Assembly: GCA_027627225.1 (NCBI GenBank)
Contig: CM051029.1
Location: 4,773,754 to 4,837,753 of the forward strand
Reading direction: 5' to 3'
From: Congeria kusceri
Taxonomy: Eukaryota > Mollusca > Bivalvia > Myida > Dreissenidae
DNA: 64,000 nt
The notes under the pieces: generated by a model
Told to the model about the DNA's origin: nothing
The model's input: only the letters and a program-made list of their open reading frames with translations
Databases searched by the model: none
Part shown: one piece after another, positions 11,812 to 23,810 of the stretch
Numbering within the stretch: position 1 is the stretch's first letter
Layout of the letters: each line of letters begins with the position of its first letter
Position numbers and translations under genes: made by a program

Positions 11812-11975
11812 TTACTCCAAGGCAAATGTCAGGCTGTTAATTATCATTCCAGCGAAGAACTTCACCGACTCGTCTGTGTCTGTCGTGGTGACTGGCGCCA
11901 CAGTTAAAACTATCGCGCACGTGATCACTCGACACTGTGACCCGAACTCGACGTCTATCAGCTTGTGGATGCCGG
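11812..11975 (-). pseudogene. HECT C-lobe terminal exon
   Basis: After acceptor 'ccggcag' it reads 'GIHKLIDVEFGSQCRVITC', then 'AIVLTVAPVTTTDTDESV' and 'KFFAGMIINSLTFALE', and stops with TAA at 11,812-11,814. The shape matches the HECT C-lobe end, where the catalytic cysteine sits in a 'LP.A.TC...L..P' motif near the C-terminus. The proline-rich half of that motif is altered here. Confidence 0.65.
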
Positions 11976-12223
11976 CTGCCGGTATAGCGGTACAAAAAGA
12001 AACATATCCATTAATATATCAAGCGCCACATAATTCAAACTGAACATAAGAACCTCTAATTGGTATGCGTCGCTTTTAACTCCGCACAAAGCTGACAAGC
12101 CATAATGGACGCGTTGAATAATAAGTGTGGGTATAGCTACAATATAATCACCGCATCAATAACTGAACAACATCTAGCAATCTCTCAAGTTGTTTCCTGT
12201 GCATGATTCATTTCTGTATTTAC

Positions 12224-12405
12224 CTTTCGTCGCCTGCAGAAAGGTCAGGAACGCATGTGCAGTGGCTAGATCTGCCTGTCCTTGATTGCCCTCACGGTAT
12301 CTTAACTGTAGCAGACCTCTCACGGCTTCCGCAGTGATGGGCCGCAGACGACCACTCAGTAGCGGCCACACATTCGACGCGATCATTTCTAGAACGTCAT
12401 GAGTC
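12224..12405 (-). pseudogene. HECT-domain exon (open)
   Basis: The exon is 182 nt, with acceptor 'gcttgag' and donor 'gtaaat'. It is open and encodes 'HDVLEMIASNVWPLLSGR' and 'AVRGLLQLRYREGNQGQ', ending 'FLQATK'. Its base composition is clearly less AT-rich than its flanks, which supports a coding origin. Confidence 0.65.
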
Positions 12406-12696
12406 CTCAAGCCGGAAGGGAGTTGATAAACATTTCAACGTGAACACATTATGTAATATATTTGCAAATTACTATTACCGGTAGATTATATTAAACCTAT
12501 TTATGTATACAAAACCGGGACATATGATAGTAGTATACCTGCGAAAATTAATTTGTAATGGCCATAACCTTTAAAAGAACATCAAATATATTGTTTGCTG
12601 AAGCAAGGTTTGATTACTGATTATAATTGATATACATTAGATGATCATATCTGTGTCACCGATTCCAAATGCCAAACCTACACATCTGAACATTTG

Positions 12697-12756
12697 GTAA
12701 AACACAAATTTTTATATTATTTTGTTTTACCTTTTAAAAATTTGTGTTTTTAAGAC
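12697..12756. repeat. Short hairpin
   Basis: 'aaaacacaaattttta' and 'taaaaatttgtgttttt' form an inverted repeat around an AT-rich loop, between two HECT exons. No further function is evident. Confidence 0.55.
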
Positions 12757-12975
12757 ATCAATATTATTTTCTTTCGATCATTTAGGTTTATAGAAGATAA
12801 TACGCATTACACACAATAATTGTATTATCATTAAATAATATGTTAAGTCAATATTGCAAACCAGCAATTCCAGGACGTATTTCAATAAACTGATCTAGTT
12901 CCTGTATACACGAGGCCACTAGATCGTTGGCAAATGCCCCCTCTTAGAGGACAATGTGTTAATGCCTGAACGCTG

Positions 12976-13065
12976 TTAGGGGCACAACAAACCGACGTCT
13001 AATGCCTCGCTGGCGATCGTACTAAACAACTGTCGGAGCTCCGCCAAATCACGCGTCGTTCTCAT
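12976..13065 (-). pseudogene. HECT-domain exon, truncated by TAA
   Basis: After acceptor 'ttattgcag' it reads 'MRTTRDLAELRQLFSTIA' and 'SEALDVGLLCP', then TAA at 12,976-12,978. No clear donor follows, so either the stop is a mutation in a longer exon or the donor has decayed. Confidence 0.55.
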
Positions 13066-13599
13066 CTGCAATAAATGTTTTTTACGCATGTTATCATCAA
13101 TGCATCGTAAACGAATAACGGGGCCAGTTAAACCTATGAATACACAGCTCCGGCATTATTATTTGGAGCTTGGTAACCTTTTTGTCAAATGCAATAAAAT
13201 AAAAAGGCAACATCACTAAAGTCACCAAGTCCGTATATAATACCGGTAACAATTTGTTTTCATAAAACGAGACCCATGCCTTAAGCAGTGATTTAATAAA
13301 TACTTCTTAAAATAGAATTTTATTTTTGAAAATATTATACTGTATTAACCGTCGATACGCCATTTTAAATAAAGTCATCGATAACATATACATTCATTAA
13401 CATGCATTTGAAAACAAGAACGAATGGTTTACCGGTAGTATAATCATGATTTTTAAACAAGTCGATACGCACTGTTCGTTGTTTACGCTATTATTTCGGA
13501 TAGGGTATGATTTTACGAACAATAATATCACAGTGATGTTATACCTTTTATAATAAGATTGTCAAAATGTATGTTCAGATGATTGGTTCATTGTGGTAC

Positions 13600-13814
13600 C
13601 TGATCAATAACGCCTCCGATACGGTCGTCTATGTCGGCTTTGCTAACCGCAGCGTCACATTGCCCGGCCATATACATGACGACCGCGTCCGCGAGTATGG
13701 GGAACCCTGGACCGTCTTGCAGTATGGACAGGGCCGCTAACTGTACCAGATGGTAAAAGGTCCTCTTCTGTAACTCTATGTAGTTGAGTAGGAATGTGAG
13801 ACGATCTGGTTTGT
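13600..13814 (-). pseudogene. HECT-domain exon (open)
   Basis: The exon is 215 nt with acceptor 'tttctacag' and donor 'gtacca'. It is open and encodes 'FYHLVQLAALSILQDGPG' followed by 'FPILADAVVMYMAGQ', a hydrophobic helical stretch of the kind found after the 'REF' segment of HECT N-lobes. It joins the previous exon without a frame conflict. Confidence 0.65.
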
Positions 13815-14039
13815 CTGTAGAAATTCAGTAACACTGTATACATTTCAGTAACATTTGATAAGAGCTAACGTACAATTAGTAGTGCTACAATAAAGCAATT
13901 TTGCCAAAAACTGTCTATACACACTCATAAAAAGTACCGATGTCAATTTTACGATTCAAACACATGATTTAATGTACACATAAAACGATTAAGCGGCCTC
14001 GAGTTTTTTTTCTTGCTATACTAGTATATAAGATCGTGA

Positions 14040-14152
14040 CCATAATAATAGATATTTTCACTCGTAGTTGCGGTAGTCATGAATATATCATGTTACATTA
14101 GCACTCGTGAAATAAAATACGATCTTACACCGAAATCAACAATTATCCTCTA
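14040..14152. mobile_element. Relic of the 22.6-kb MITE
   Basis: 'cactcgtgaaataaaatacg' and 'atcttacaccgaaatcaaca' match the right half of the element at 22,622-22,857. Part of its centre ('attttcactcgtagttgcgg') also matches. The ends are lost, so this is a decayed copy. Confidence 0.6.
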
Positions 14153-14393
14153 AATAGTTATAACTAATGACGTACATACGCCTTGGGTCGGGTGTTATTT
14201 TGTTTGCTTATTTTTATGATGCAATTATGTACGATGTTTATACACATGTAACAACAATAAACGATTAATTACTTACGTGCATACTTTTCAGTATTAAAAC
14301 AATATTCATTTATTAATATAGTTATAACTATCGAGTATGTTTGCTGAATAACCTTACGAATGACATGTTGTATTTATTTGTAAAATAATTTAC

Positions 14394-14665
14394 CTTTCAC
14401 TAACGAATTATGGGTCAACTTGTGCAAAACGAGGCTCCAGAACTCTCGTCGCAAACCACCCAGGTCGACACCCTCCTCTCATAGGAACCGGATCCTAAGC
14501 GGGTTTGCAAGATCCTCTTGTGAGATCCAGACCAGACCCAGTGCGTCTTTCAGCGCGGTCGCTCGCCTTACTTCCATAAAGAATGGGTCATCGGACGACC
14601 CGTCAAACACAGCACGACTGTGGTTTCGTAGCCGCTCCTTCAACTCTTCGGATAGATTGGTATCT
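14394..14665 (-). pseudogene. HECT N-lobe exon with premature TGA
   Basis: The exon is 272 nt, with acceptor 'ctttcag' and donor 'gtaaat'. It reads '..FFMEVRRATALKDALG', 'LANPLRIRFL', TGA, then 'EEGVDLGGLRREFWSLVL'. The segment matches the HECT consensus '.V.F.GE.G.D.GG..REF', in which the residue replaced by the stop is glycine. Apart from the stop the block is well preserved. Confidence 0.75.
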
Positions 14666-15214
14666 CTGAAAGATAATTGTATTAATTAAGGTTTATTTTA
14701 TTTCAGAATAATAATTAAAAGCACATGAGTATATAATTATCTCGTGGACATCAGTACATATTCGTGTACTCCAAGTACATCGTTGTCAACGTACACGCCG
14801 ATTACAAAAGAGAATGTCGGTATCAAAAGAACGTTGTGTCAAGAAAAAAATACATTTGCAACGTACCCAAAGTTCGAAGCTGTTGTTATTTCTGGCAGGA
14901 AGTCATTCAACGTTGGGTGGACAGGTGCTTCTCTACTACAAAATGAAGATAATCAATGTATTCATTGAGCTAGCATTACACGCTCAATTTGATATTCGGA
15001 GATTTTACTGTTTCTTGTTCTCGTGTTTAGTATAAGTCTATATGTTATTCATTTTGTTTGTTTAAAGGAACCAAAAGTAAACAGACTATTGATTCTCTAA
15101 AATTATACTGATGTGTGTTCTCGTTTTTATGATATAAGCTAGATCTATATTAGTCATTTTGCATTTGACGATGCATAATGTATGAAGCAAACAAAAGTGA
15201 ATACCGGTAGACTA

Positions 15215-15440
15215 AGAGTGCACTAACAAGATTTTCACCAAGTTTGGTAAAGATCGGCTATGAACTGTTGGACAATTTTCATGCAGTTTGGTGAAGATCG
15301 AATAAAAACTGTTGAATTAAAAGAGCGAAAACGAAAGTGGTATACCGACCGACCGACAGACCAGACCGACAGACCGACCAACAGTCCGACCGACATTAGC
15401 AAACCAATATACCCCGCCTTCTTCGATGGGGGCATAATTA
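15215..15440. repeat. Dispersed repeat with (GACC)n tract
   Basis: Two related 'agtttggt.aagatcg' segments are followed by a degenerate 'gaccgaccgacaga' tract and 'ccgccttcttcgatgggggc'. The low complexity and internal repetition suggest the 3' part of an interspersed repeat. The open frame through it is a by-product. Confidence 0.5.
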
Positions 15441-15900
15441 CATGTGTTCCTAGCAGTCTTATGCTAAGATGTTATAACAGAATCATTTTTTATGCAAACG
15501 GTTTTCATTCGTTCGCGGAAAGTTTGAGAAATATTCCACAGAGCGTAAACGAATATGCTTATACTGTACAATGTTCAGTAAGACTGTTGATTATGCTCAA
15601 AGAAGTATGTTATTCGGATGATAAAATGTATTTTCCCATGTGCGATTCAGTAAAGAAACTACACTGGAACTTATAGTCACACTTGTACGGATATGGTGTC
15701 CGCCTTGAGGCATTGATTTTGCTGCATATTCGGGCATTATTCCAAAGATCTGTAGAAAATCACACGAAATACTGGTTCTAGACAGGAAACATATTCGAGC
15801 GTGTCCCTTTGAAGTTGCCATAAATTAAACTAACTTCCGTTTTAGTTTTACTGTACGGTCAATTGATACGGGTCGAAAGACCTGTAAAAATCAAGTTTAC

Positions 15901-16110
15901 CTCAGTCGATTATTCCAGCCCAAGGGTTAAGATATCTTCCTCTGCAGGGTCGTCGGCGACACTTGGGACGGTTGACGAGTCAATGTTTCTCAGTGGACGG
16001 TGCGCCCAACGAACCAGAGCTGTTCATATCAGGAGGGCGGTTGGTGTCCGTCGACGTGTGAACCATGTCGTCGGACCACTGGTTGTCAACGGGCATGACA
16101 TTGCTACCAG
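15901..16110 (-). pseudogene. HECT-ligase gene, acidic linker exon with stop
   Basis: The 3' part reads 'DSSTVPSVADDPAEEDIL' then 'TLGLE' and TAA before donor 'gtaaac' at 15,900. The 5' part reads in another frame ('DDMVHTSTDTNRPPDMNSS'), so there is probably one frameshift as well. The acidic, serine-rich content suits a linker ahead of the HECT domain. The upstream border is uncertain. Confidence 0.5.
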
Positions 16111-16502
16111 CTGCAGCCGGATTTTGTTATAATACAATAAATTACAAGATTACTGTACATGTAGTTATTATTATATATGCGTTGTGCCACTTTTCCATAT
16201 GGCCACATCCGCATCCGTATCTGCAAACATTCACATGCGGTGGTAGTAACAATATTGAGCATCGACGTTTACTAGTATATTTTTACATACATCAGCCGTG
16301 ACTCTACAAATGTTACCCGTTTTTACCGTCAGTTTATTGTACTTGAGGAGTCTTAGGTTGTGCTATTCGGATGTCCCTGTTCAATACCTTCTAATAATAA
16401 ATTTTTTCTAATGTATAATCCTATTACGATTGCTAGTTCCTTGGTGAATTAGCATAATTAGTAAACCCGGTTGTATGATATGTATTTAAGTTAGTAGTTT
16501 AC

Positions 16503-16744
16503 CTCGCTCGATATATAATTCTCCGGTAAAATCAAAAGCCGGGCAAACTTTCCTCTTCGTTTGTTGGTTCTGATCGCCTCAAGCTTTATGTCAGTATCCA
16601 TACGCGTCAACTTGTTGCCTTGCTTGCCCTCCAAAATGTCAAAGGCCTTGCCGTCAAGTGCCGGGAAAAGCTCAGACGCCTTCCTCTTCATCCCTTCGTA
16701 CGTAGTTTTTAACCGCATAACGACGCTGGTGTCTGATCGTCTCC
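16503..16744 (-). pseudogene. HECT-ligase gene, conserved-looking N-terminal exon
   Basis: It is 242 nt with acceptor 'attttag' and donor 'gtaaac', open throughout. It encodes a basic, helical-looking segment: 'TTYEGMKRKASELFPALDG' and 'KRRGKFARLLILPENYISSE'. Exon phase joins it to the next block. The domain is not recognised. Confidence 0.6.
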
Positions 16745-17257
16745 CTAAAATATATACGCAACCATAAATTTTTGAATACGTGTGTGCTCTCCTTTTGACA
16801 ATGGATTAAAAGTGTGAGACCATTATGATGCACATTGCTAGCTTAGATCTTTAGATAACATCACAAAGACGCTGTATAATCATCTGTAAATGCCACTGCT
16901 TCGGTCACGGCTGTGTTGAGATGACGTCGAAATAGATCCGCTATAAACGATAATGCCACCAGTTTAGTCTTTAAAAGTGCTGTTGACTTCTTTGATATTG
17001 TTTTTATTCTGCAGTGTTGTTAAGTGAATTTCATCATTAAATTTATAAGATCGTGAAGCCTTCCATTATGCAAACATCATTTCTTGTTCAATATCTGTTC
17101 AATTTCTATATTGTTAAAGCTATTGCTCAATATGATATACATTTATATTTATAGTGTGGGCACTTATTTGCTTGTCCGTAGGTGTTTCCGAAACTTTAAA
17201 CTCCCTTAAATATAATGATCATTACGTAATTGATATGCTTTAAGATGGCCATTATAC

Positions 17258-17346
17258 CTGTATTCTGTTGTGTGGCAGGTATTCTGAAGTCTTCCAAGTC
17301 CGCAACATCCGACCCACGAGAACCCCCGATGGACATATTTCGTGCC
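17258..17346 (-). pseudogene. HECT-ligase gene, most 5' exon seen
   Basis: The block lies between acceptor 'ttttaag' and donor 'gtataa' on the - strand (89 nt). It encodes 'RNMSIGGSRGSDVADLEDF' and further polar residues. No domain is recognised; it resembles a linker. The start codon of the gene was not found upstream. Confidence 0.5.
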
Positions 17347-20300
17347 CTTAAAAAATGCACTATTTTATATAACAGTTTTACAGATCTACATAACAACAAA
17401 TAATGCGGTACATCTGTTGAGTAAAAAAAAGATGTCATTAGGGATTTAGCGGTATATTAAAATAGTTGGTGCAGTTAAGTAAGCAAAAGGGAAATTACTC
17501 AAATAATATACATTTAGTATTTTATGTTAACTAATGTTAACTCAGTAATGGGCCAAACATCTAGACTTTACATTCATGTTTTTAGTTATTAAAAATGAAG
17601 ACCTAATTGATGAGGTAAAGTATGTTACATAAAATGAATATTTGTCAAAACTGATCATTAAATGTTGTGTACATTCGCTGTAGGTTTTAACTTATATCGC
17701 AGCTAAACTTAAATTTAATAACGAAAATATTTCGTTTGTACGATAAACGTGCTTTCAGTGACAATAATTAAGAGGTGACACAATAGATTACTGTAATCCA
17801 TATTTCTTCAATAATTTAGTATATCACGAAACCTGCTGAGAATTTAAAAATAATAGTTTGAAGAAAGTGAACATCCACGAACGTCGATAAACCAATATAG
17901 GAATGTTAAACTAAACTGGGATTAATAATAGCCTCAGCTATTGAGACATATTTGATAACATCGATTACTTTTGTAATCTCACTTAGTGCATTTATATATA
18001 ATTACACATACACTCTTCTCAAGGTGACAAGCAACATTATATATGTATATTCTAAGTATGTTTCAATAATATCAATTTTTTGTTGGTTTGCTTGTTGATG
18101 TTTTCTTTTATAAAGGAAGTGTCTTTGGTAACAGTGTGGACACAAATGTACACAAATGTAAAGTTTTCGTTCAATTTTCGGCATGTGTATTGGCAAAGCA
18201 TCATACTAAACGGTTCCATAACACATTACATTAAAGACTGTTTAAACGTGTTATGGCATGTTCCGTGTCGTATCTCTGACACCGTGTGGGGGGGGGGGCA
18301 TAAGGGTCTTACGTACGGTATGGTAGTAATACACATGATAGTTATGGTTCATCGGTAGTGGTATACCTTTTCGACTTAATTTTTTAGCCAGCAATGTTTT
18401 ATCCACTAGTTGCTTCGAAACTCGAAAAAAGAGCTATATTTTAATAACACTGCATGATACCGTGTTGTTACTTTAACAGCTTCTACTCAACAGGCTAAGG
18501 TTAATTGTAATTTATTACTTATTAAATGCAAGTATTTAAACGTATTTGATTTGAAAGTGTTTCAATCTAATTAGGTTATATTTCGACGTGATGTATTCAA
18601 TTATAGTGAGAATTCTCTATTAAATTATGAATGCTTTTGAGGTTTGAATATAACGGATTATTTAATTGTAAATGTAAACGATGTCTATGGTGTACATACA
18701 TTCAAAACACTCGACAACTTTCCGATTACGCAGCTATTTATTTTCAAATAAACTGTAGTACAATAACTAGAATAAAGACGAAACTAAGCTTGTTTTCACT
18801 TAAAGTTTGGTTGAACCATTTCAAGACTCTTAAAAGAAAATATAGATTTGTTAAATGACTCACATTACGAAAACTGTGAAATAAAACGTATTACGGATTA
18901 TATACATGTACATGATATAGCAGCCAACATATTTGGAAAAAAAAAAAATTTGAATCACAATCAAAGTACCCAAATAAACCACATACTCCAAAATGGTTTC
19001 ATAATAATTGTTACATTACAACGGAATAATATATTCAAACGAGCACAAATCATGCTCAACAAATATTAAACTGATGAAAATAGAAATCATTTTGCAAACA
19101 CGAGAACTCAGTAGAACCAGACAGACAAATTATGTACCATGCAAAAACATTTATTATCATTATTGAAGACAATAAAGATATACAGTATCGGTCTTAAATA
19201 CCGAAGACGCCCGAAAAATGCTCGACCGTGTAACCCCGCATATTCACGTCGCCGCCAACACATGAGAAAACGCGTTTATGCGGCGATTTTCAACGCATAT
19301 AGAGAACGATTGCGTTTTTGTGGCCACTTGCAACAAAAGGTACCGCTTATATGCGGCACGACTGTGCCTTTTTAACACATGTAGAAAACTAACATTAATA
19401 ATTTAAAGTTGAACAAAAAGCAGGGAATATAACAATAATGGTTGGAAATGGAAAGCTCATAAATGACATTCAACAGTTAATATCTAGAAATTTCTTATTT
19501 AAAACCGTTTTTTCTTTTGAAAATGTTACTGCTTATTTAAGGTTACTCCATTACACTATGTTGTACTGTGACATTTTTCAATTTGTGTTAAAGCTAAACT
19601 GTAGAGAAATATGTTTATAATATATTATAAACATATATAAATATATGTTTATAAAGACATACAGACAGAATGACGGACATGCAGACAGACGGACGAAAAT
19701 GTTCTCATTCCCCCTAAACTTTGTTGTTCAATAGTATATTAACATAGTCACTCTATCGGCGTGAAATTAACTACCCCATAATTACCCTAAGTATAGGGAC
19801 ACTTAAAAATAATAATCCCAATATTAAGGGACATAAACAATTATCGAATTGTGTACCAGCATTTAGGGCAATATATGATACAATATGTTTTCCATATATG
19901 TCTAGCTATGTCTTGAACTAAATAATTATTTTAAATCTTTGGGATAATAATCGCTTACTAAAATGTATTAACTATTTAATTATAGGCAGAACATATGACA
20001 AAACATAACATCTTACGTAACACCGTTCAAATAACGACACAAAAATGTACAAAGCATGACATTCTTTTAAGATGGACAAAATTAGGCGTATTTTGCATAC
20101 TTTTTCCTAATATCAATGCATTCATGCCAAATAAAATTCATGAACGAAGTCGTACACATGATTTTTTTTTAAATACAATGCGTCAATAAGTCAGCCAGCT
20201 TTAGCGCGTTATAGGGATTGAGGACGAATACCATTCAGGGAAAAACGGTAAATTCATACTATAAAATACTGGTTTAAACTGTTTTAGTCAAATGAAAACA

Positions 20301-20968
20301 GCGTAAATAAAACAAAATACAACGTTTTTAAAACGATGCTAATAACCGTCATACAAATGTATATAATTATGTATCTATAAAATTAACGTTCCATAATATC
20401 TCGACGTTAACATTGAACTTAAAAGATTCCGTTTCGTTTTGTTTTGTTATTATTTCCCCTATAAGTTCCAATCTAACCATTGATTCTGCCATAACTTCAC
20501 AGTATACGTTTTTATATTATATGTAGGCGTTGAGCTTTTATAAGCTCTATTGCCATGTAAATGAATTGTTGTTATACCTTGCCTAAATATTGAGCACTGT
20601 GCGCGTACATCATGGAAACAATGAAGGTGGTATAACTTACCGACAAATTTCCAATCCAATACAATGAAAAATCAATGTAACTCGAGATATTCGTGTGCTA
20701 TAAAGTAAACAAGTTCAACCAAACACTAATGAACTTCAAAAGTGTAAGACCACTGTTTTTGTATGACTGTCGATTTTTTGCGAATGGTCACTATAACAAC
20801 AAGATGTCATGGATAACTGTGTAATCACCGGACCCTAGACCTTTAGGAGACCTTTACCCCATAGCCCCATCACAGACTGCGAGGAAGTTGGCACGTATAG
20901 ATTATTGTAAAAACAACATGCCATCGTTTTGTTAGTTGTCACTAAATAACACAGGTAAATGGCATAAT
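17347..20968. other. Gene-poor stretch with one GC-richer island
   Basis: No exon was identified. Around 19,196-19,372 the sequence is unusually rich in CG dinucleotides for this window and has an open frame on the + strand ('YRRRPKNARPCNPAYSRRR'). I recognise no domain or splice borders. It may be a CpG-rich repeat or a degraded exon. Confidence 0.4.
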
Positions 20969-20986
20969 AACTACAACAACAACAAC

Positions 20987-21019
<33 letters not shown>

Positions 21020-21070
21020 TATTATTATTATTATTATTATTATCATCATCATCATCATCATCATCATCAT
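20969..21070. repeat. Compound trinucleotide microsatellite
   Basis: (AAC)n runs into (AAT)n, then (ATT)n, then (ATC)n. The AAT/ATT junction makes a long hairpin-forming palindrome. Confidence 0.9.
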
Positions 21071-21124
21071 GAGGGGCGGATCCAGGATTTCGGGTGAGGG
21101 GGATGTGGGCGTAATTGTTTTAGG

Positions 21125-21214
21125 GTGCAGTTATGTTGTCTGTGGGTCTGCAGTGATCAGCTACAGATCCGTATCAAAGACATATGATACATAGTTATAA
21201 TCTTTCTCATCATT

Positions 21215-21270
<56 letters not shown>

Positions 21271-22075
21271 CATCATTAAATGCACTTTGTTTAACTGAAT
21301 AAATAAATACTTCACCGTATTATGTTCGAAAGACGTACGTGTTGGTTCTTCTTATGTCATGAACCTGTTTTGGCAGTAATTTGCCCTTGTTTGATGTGCA
21401 TGTCCACTAAATACGTATTTGACATTTAATGTTATATATATCAGGAACATCTTTGAACATGTAAAATCCGAAGTTGACTAAATTCAAACACACACGAGAA
21501 CTATGTGTACAATTCGTTTACCGAAGTATAATGATCTCTTTTCGAAGGTGCATGTCATTTAATTAACTCACACGTTCACATTATGCTCATAAATTGTCTC
21601 CAAATGTGCTATGCACTGTGTTTTTGTTCATCGAACCGAACTAACGGACAGACAGACTCGTATGAATGCGTTGTGAAATAATACGGCAAGTGAAGTCGAC
21701 GTTGTGTCAATTTCGCTGACTTATGGTGCAGGAAAGAAATATGAAATCGCCAGGAATTGGAGCTAACTTTGTGTACACCCCTCTACTTTATCACTTTATA
21801 TCTTTTGTATGAATACACAAAACAACATGAAATTCGTTGTGATTGATAATGATCACAAAGTTTGTTTATTTATAATTTTGGGAACTAAGCTATTTATTGA
21901 GATATAACTGTTTAAGCTCGAAAGTAGTTATTGATTTTACTTGAATTTCGACTATAAATCATATTTATTCGTAACGTATAAATGTCTTTTATGTGGTATC
22001 CTGTGCCAACGGTATATTGCATCTTTATATAATATATGAATTTAAAAGTAGAAAACAAGTGAGTTATGTTTAATG
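21125..22075 (+). repeat. Dispersed repeat carrying an (ATC)n microsatellite, copy 1
   Basis: The left part has 'gtgggtctgcagtgatcagc', followed by an ATC tract at 21,208-21,277, 'atgcact.tgttt', 'atgttcgaaagac' and much later 'ggtatcctgtgccaacggt'. All recur in the same order at 54,770-55,350 and inverted at 62,990-63,570. The microsatellite is thus part of a repeated unit about 0.6-0.9 kb long. Confidence 0.65.
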
Positions 22076-22194
22076 TTACGCAAAAGCGAACAACTGCAGT
22101 GCCTTCATGGCCTCCCATTATGTACTTATCGCGTATTGCAAATATCAATATTTATATCACATTAATTTACATTCTTATATAGATATTTATTATA

Positions 22195-22310
22195 TACTTT
22201 CAGTGAAATATCAAATTTTATTGGTGAAATAAAATTTTATATTTTCACTGTTGGAGCAGTGAAAATAAATAAGATTTTATATTTTCACTGCAGTGAAAAT
22301 ATGACATAAA
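22195..22310. repeat. Cluster of 'ttttcactg' palindromic motifs
   Basis: The motif 'attttcactg' and its complement 'cagtgaaaat' recur several times, including the perfect join 'tttcactgcagtgaaa'. It forms stem-loops and may be the end of a small element that also includes 'atgacgtcat' palindromes to about 22,560. Confidence 0.5.
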
Positions 22311-22621
22311 ACGGACTATTTTTCCATAAATAGCATCGATCTACAAGTAGTGGTTTACAACCCTTAGCAAATGTATATACATGTTCAGTATGTACATGCA
22401 TGTCTTTACATAAAACACGTTATACAATTCAACAAAATTATAATTTAGCGACAACGAATCACAAAATATGGCACTTTTTCACACCATTTTAACGAGTGAC
22501 AGTTTTTGAATCATTTATGACGTCATTTTTATGACGTCAGAATAAACGAACTTGTGACGTTTAAGCTTATCTCGCGCAATTGTATTTATTTATTGCCCAA
22601 AAGCATAAAATAAAAAGAAAA

Positions 22622-22857
22622 ATCTGGGGGTGGCCGAATCTATGGGAATGGCTTAATCTATAGGAAAGAAGGATATGTGTTGATTTCGGTGTAAGTGATC
22701 ATAGAAAATATATATTTTCACTCGTGGCTGCGCCACTCGTGAAAATATCATTTTCTATGAACACACGTGAAATAAAATACGATCTTACACCGAAATCAAC
22801 AAATATCCTTCTTTCCTATAGATTCAGCCATTCCTATAGATTCGGCCACCCCCAGAT
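22622..22857. mobile_element. MITE with about 80-nt terminal inverted repeats
   Basis: Left end 'atctgggggtggccgaatct' and right end 'agattcggccacccccagat' are exact complements. Pairing continues with few mismatches through 'ggaaagaaggatat' and 'gttgatttcggtgtaag'. The centre ('ttttcactcgtggctgcgcc') can also fold. It has no coding capacity. A relic lies at 14,040-14,152. Confidence 0.75.
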
Positions 22858-23078
22858 AATGGAAATGAACTGTTATTTCTTATAAGACTTGTGTTAGTTA
22901 TCTGTATTGAAACAATTGTATCACATAAATATTAGTTTTGGTTATAAAAATTGCGAATTCTAGATTTTGGCTGAGAAAATTAAGATTTAATTTTAAAAGA
23001 AATTCCCAAAAATTGCTACACAGTTTGTGCATAAGCCAGGAATTTTGTAAACATTCATTTGCAAACAGTATCCCAGCC

Positions 23079-23810
23079 AGCAAGCCTACATTGGTCCGAT
23101 ATCTATCCTATATGTTCCGAATATCGGATAGATATCGCTCGCGATATCTATCCGATCAACGTTTTGCCCATCGGCATTTGATCGGGCTGTCATCGAAGCA
23201 TTGCATAGCGGATACATATTGGATAGACATCGGGCCAATATCGTCCCAGAAAGCAAGCCTACATCGGTCCAATATCTATCCAATATGTTTTAAATATCTC
23301 GGATAGATATCGCTCGGGATATCTATCTGATCAACATTTTGCCCATCGGCATTTGATCGGACAGTCATCGAAGCATTGCATATCGGATACATATCGGATA
23401 GAAATCAGGCCAATATCGTCACAAAAAGCAAGCCTACATCGGTTCGATATCTGTCCGATATGTTTTGAATATTTCGGATAGATATCGCTCACAATATCTA
23501 TCCGATCAACGTTTTTCCCATCAGCATTTGATCGGATAGATATCGGAGCATTGTTTATCGGACGTATATCGGATAGACATCGGGCCAATATCGTTCCAGC
23601 TAGCAAGCCTACATTGGTTCGATATCTATTATATATGTTTGCAACAATATCGGATAGATATCGCTCACGATATCTTTCCGATCAACGTTTTGCCAATCGG
23701 CATTTTATCGGATAGCTATCGGAGCATTGTTTATCGGACGTATATCTGATAGACATCGGGCCAATATCGTTCCAGCTAGCAAGCCTACATTGGTCCGATA
23801 TCTATTCGAC
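23079..23810. repeat. Tandem repeat, unit about 175 nt, four-plus copies
   Basis: 'agcaagcctacat' recurs at 23,079, 23,252, 23,427, 23,602 and 23,778 (spacings 173, 175, 175, 176). Each unit contains several 'gatatc'/'ccgat' inverted motifs and 'tttgcccatcggcatttgatcgg'-like sequence. The open frames across it are shadows of the repeat. Confidence 0.9.

Larger units (their letters stand above)
11812..17346 (-). pseudogene. HECT-type E3 ubiquitin ligase gene of the G2E3-like kind, broken
   Basis: Eight exon-like blocks on the - strand read in order from 17,346 down to 11,812. A block at 14,394-14,665 carries the HECT N-lobe signature 'EEGVDLGGLRREFW'. The last block carries a C-lobe end with 'CRVITCAIVLTVAP' and then a stop. 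HECT ligases pass ubiquitin from E2 to substrate through a catalytic cysteine in the C-lobe; the cysteine in 'ITC' is the candidate. The N-terminal blocks were not recognised as a named domain. Damage: TGA at 14,479-14,481 where HECT proteins have glycine after 'IRF.', TAA near the end of the 15.9-kb block, a probable frameshift there, and TAA at 12,976-12,978. G2E3-like HECT genes are numerous in bivalves (family knowledge), so a dead paralogue is plausible. Confidence 0.7.

Noticed and set aside
15260..15676. 138-codon + strand open frame
   Set aside because: Its first part is the GACC repeat. The rest has no domain pattern, and the real coding signal nearby is on the - strand.
23086..23606. 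Long open frames on both strands
   Set aside because: They follow the 175-nt tandem repeat period and are by-products of it.
23071..23810. Possible CRISPR-like array because of regular repeats
   Set aside because: The units are contiguous and nearly identical, with no spacers, in an animal-type genome with introns.
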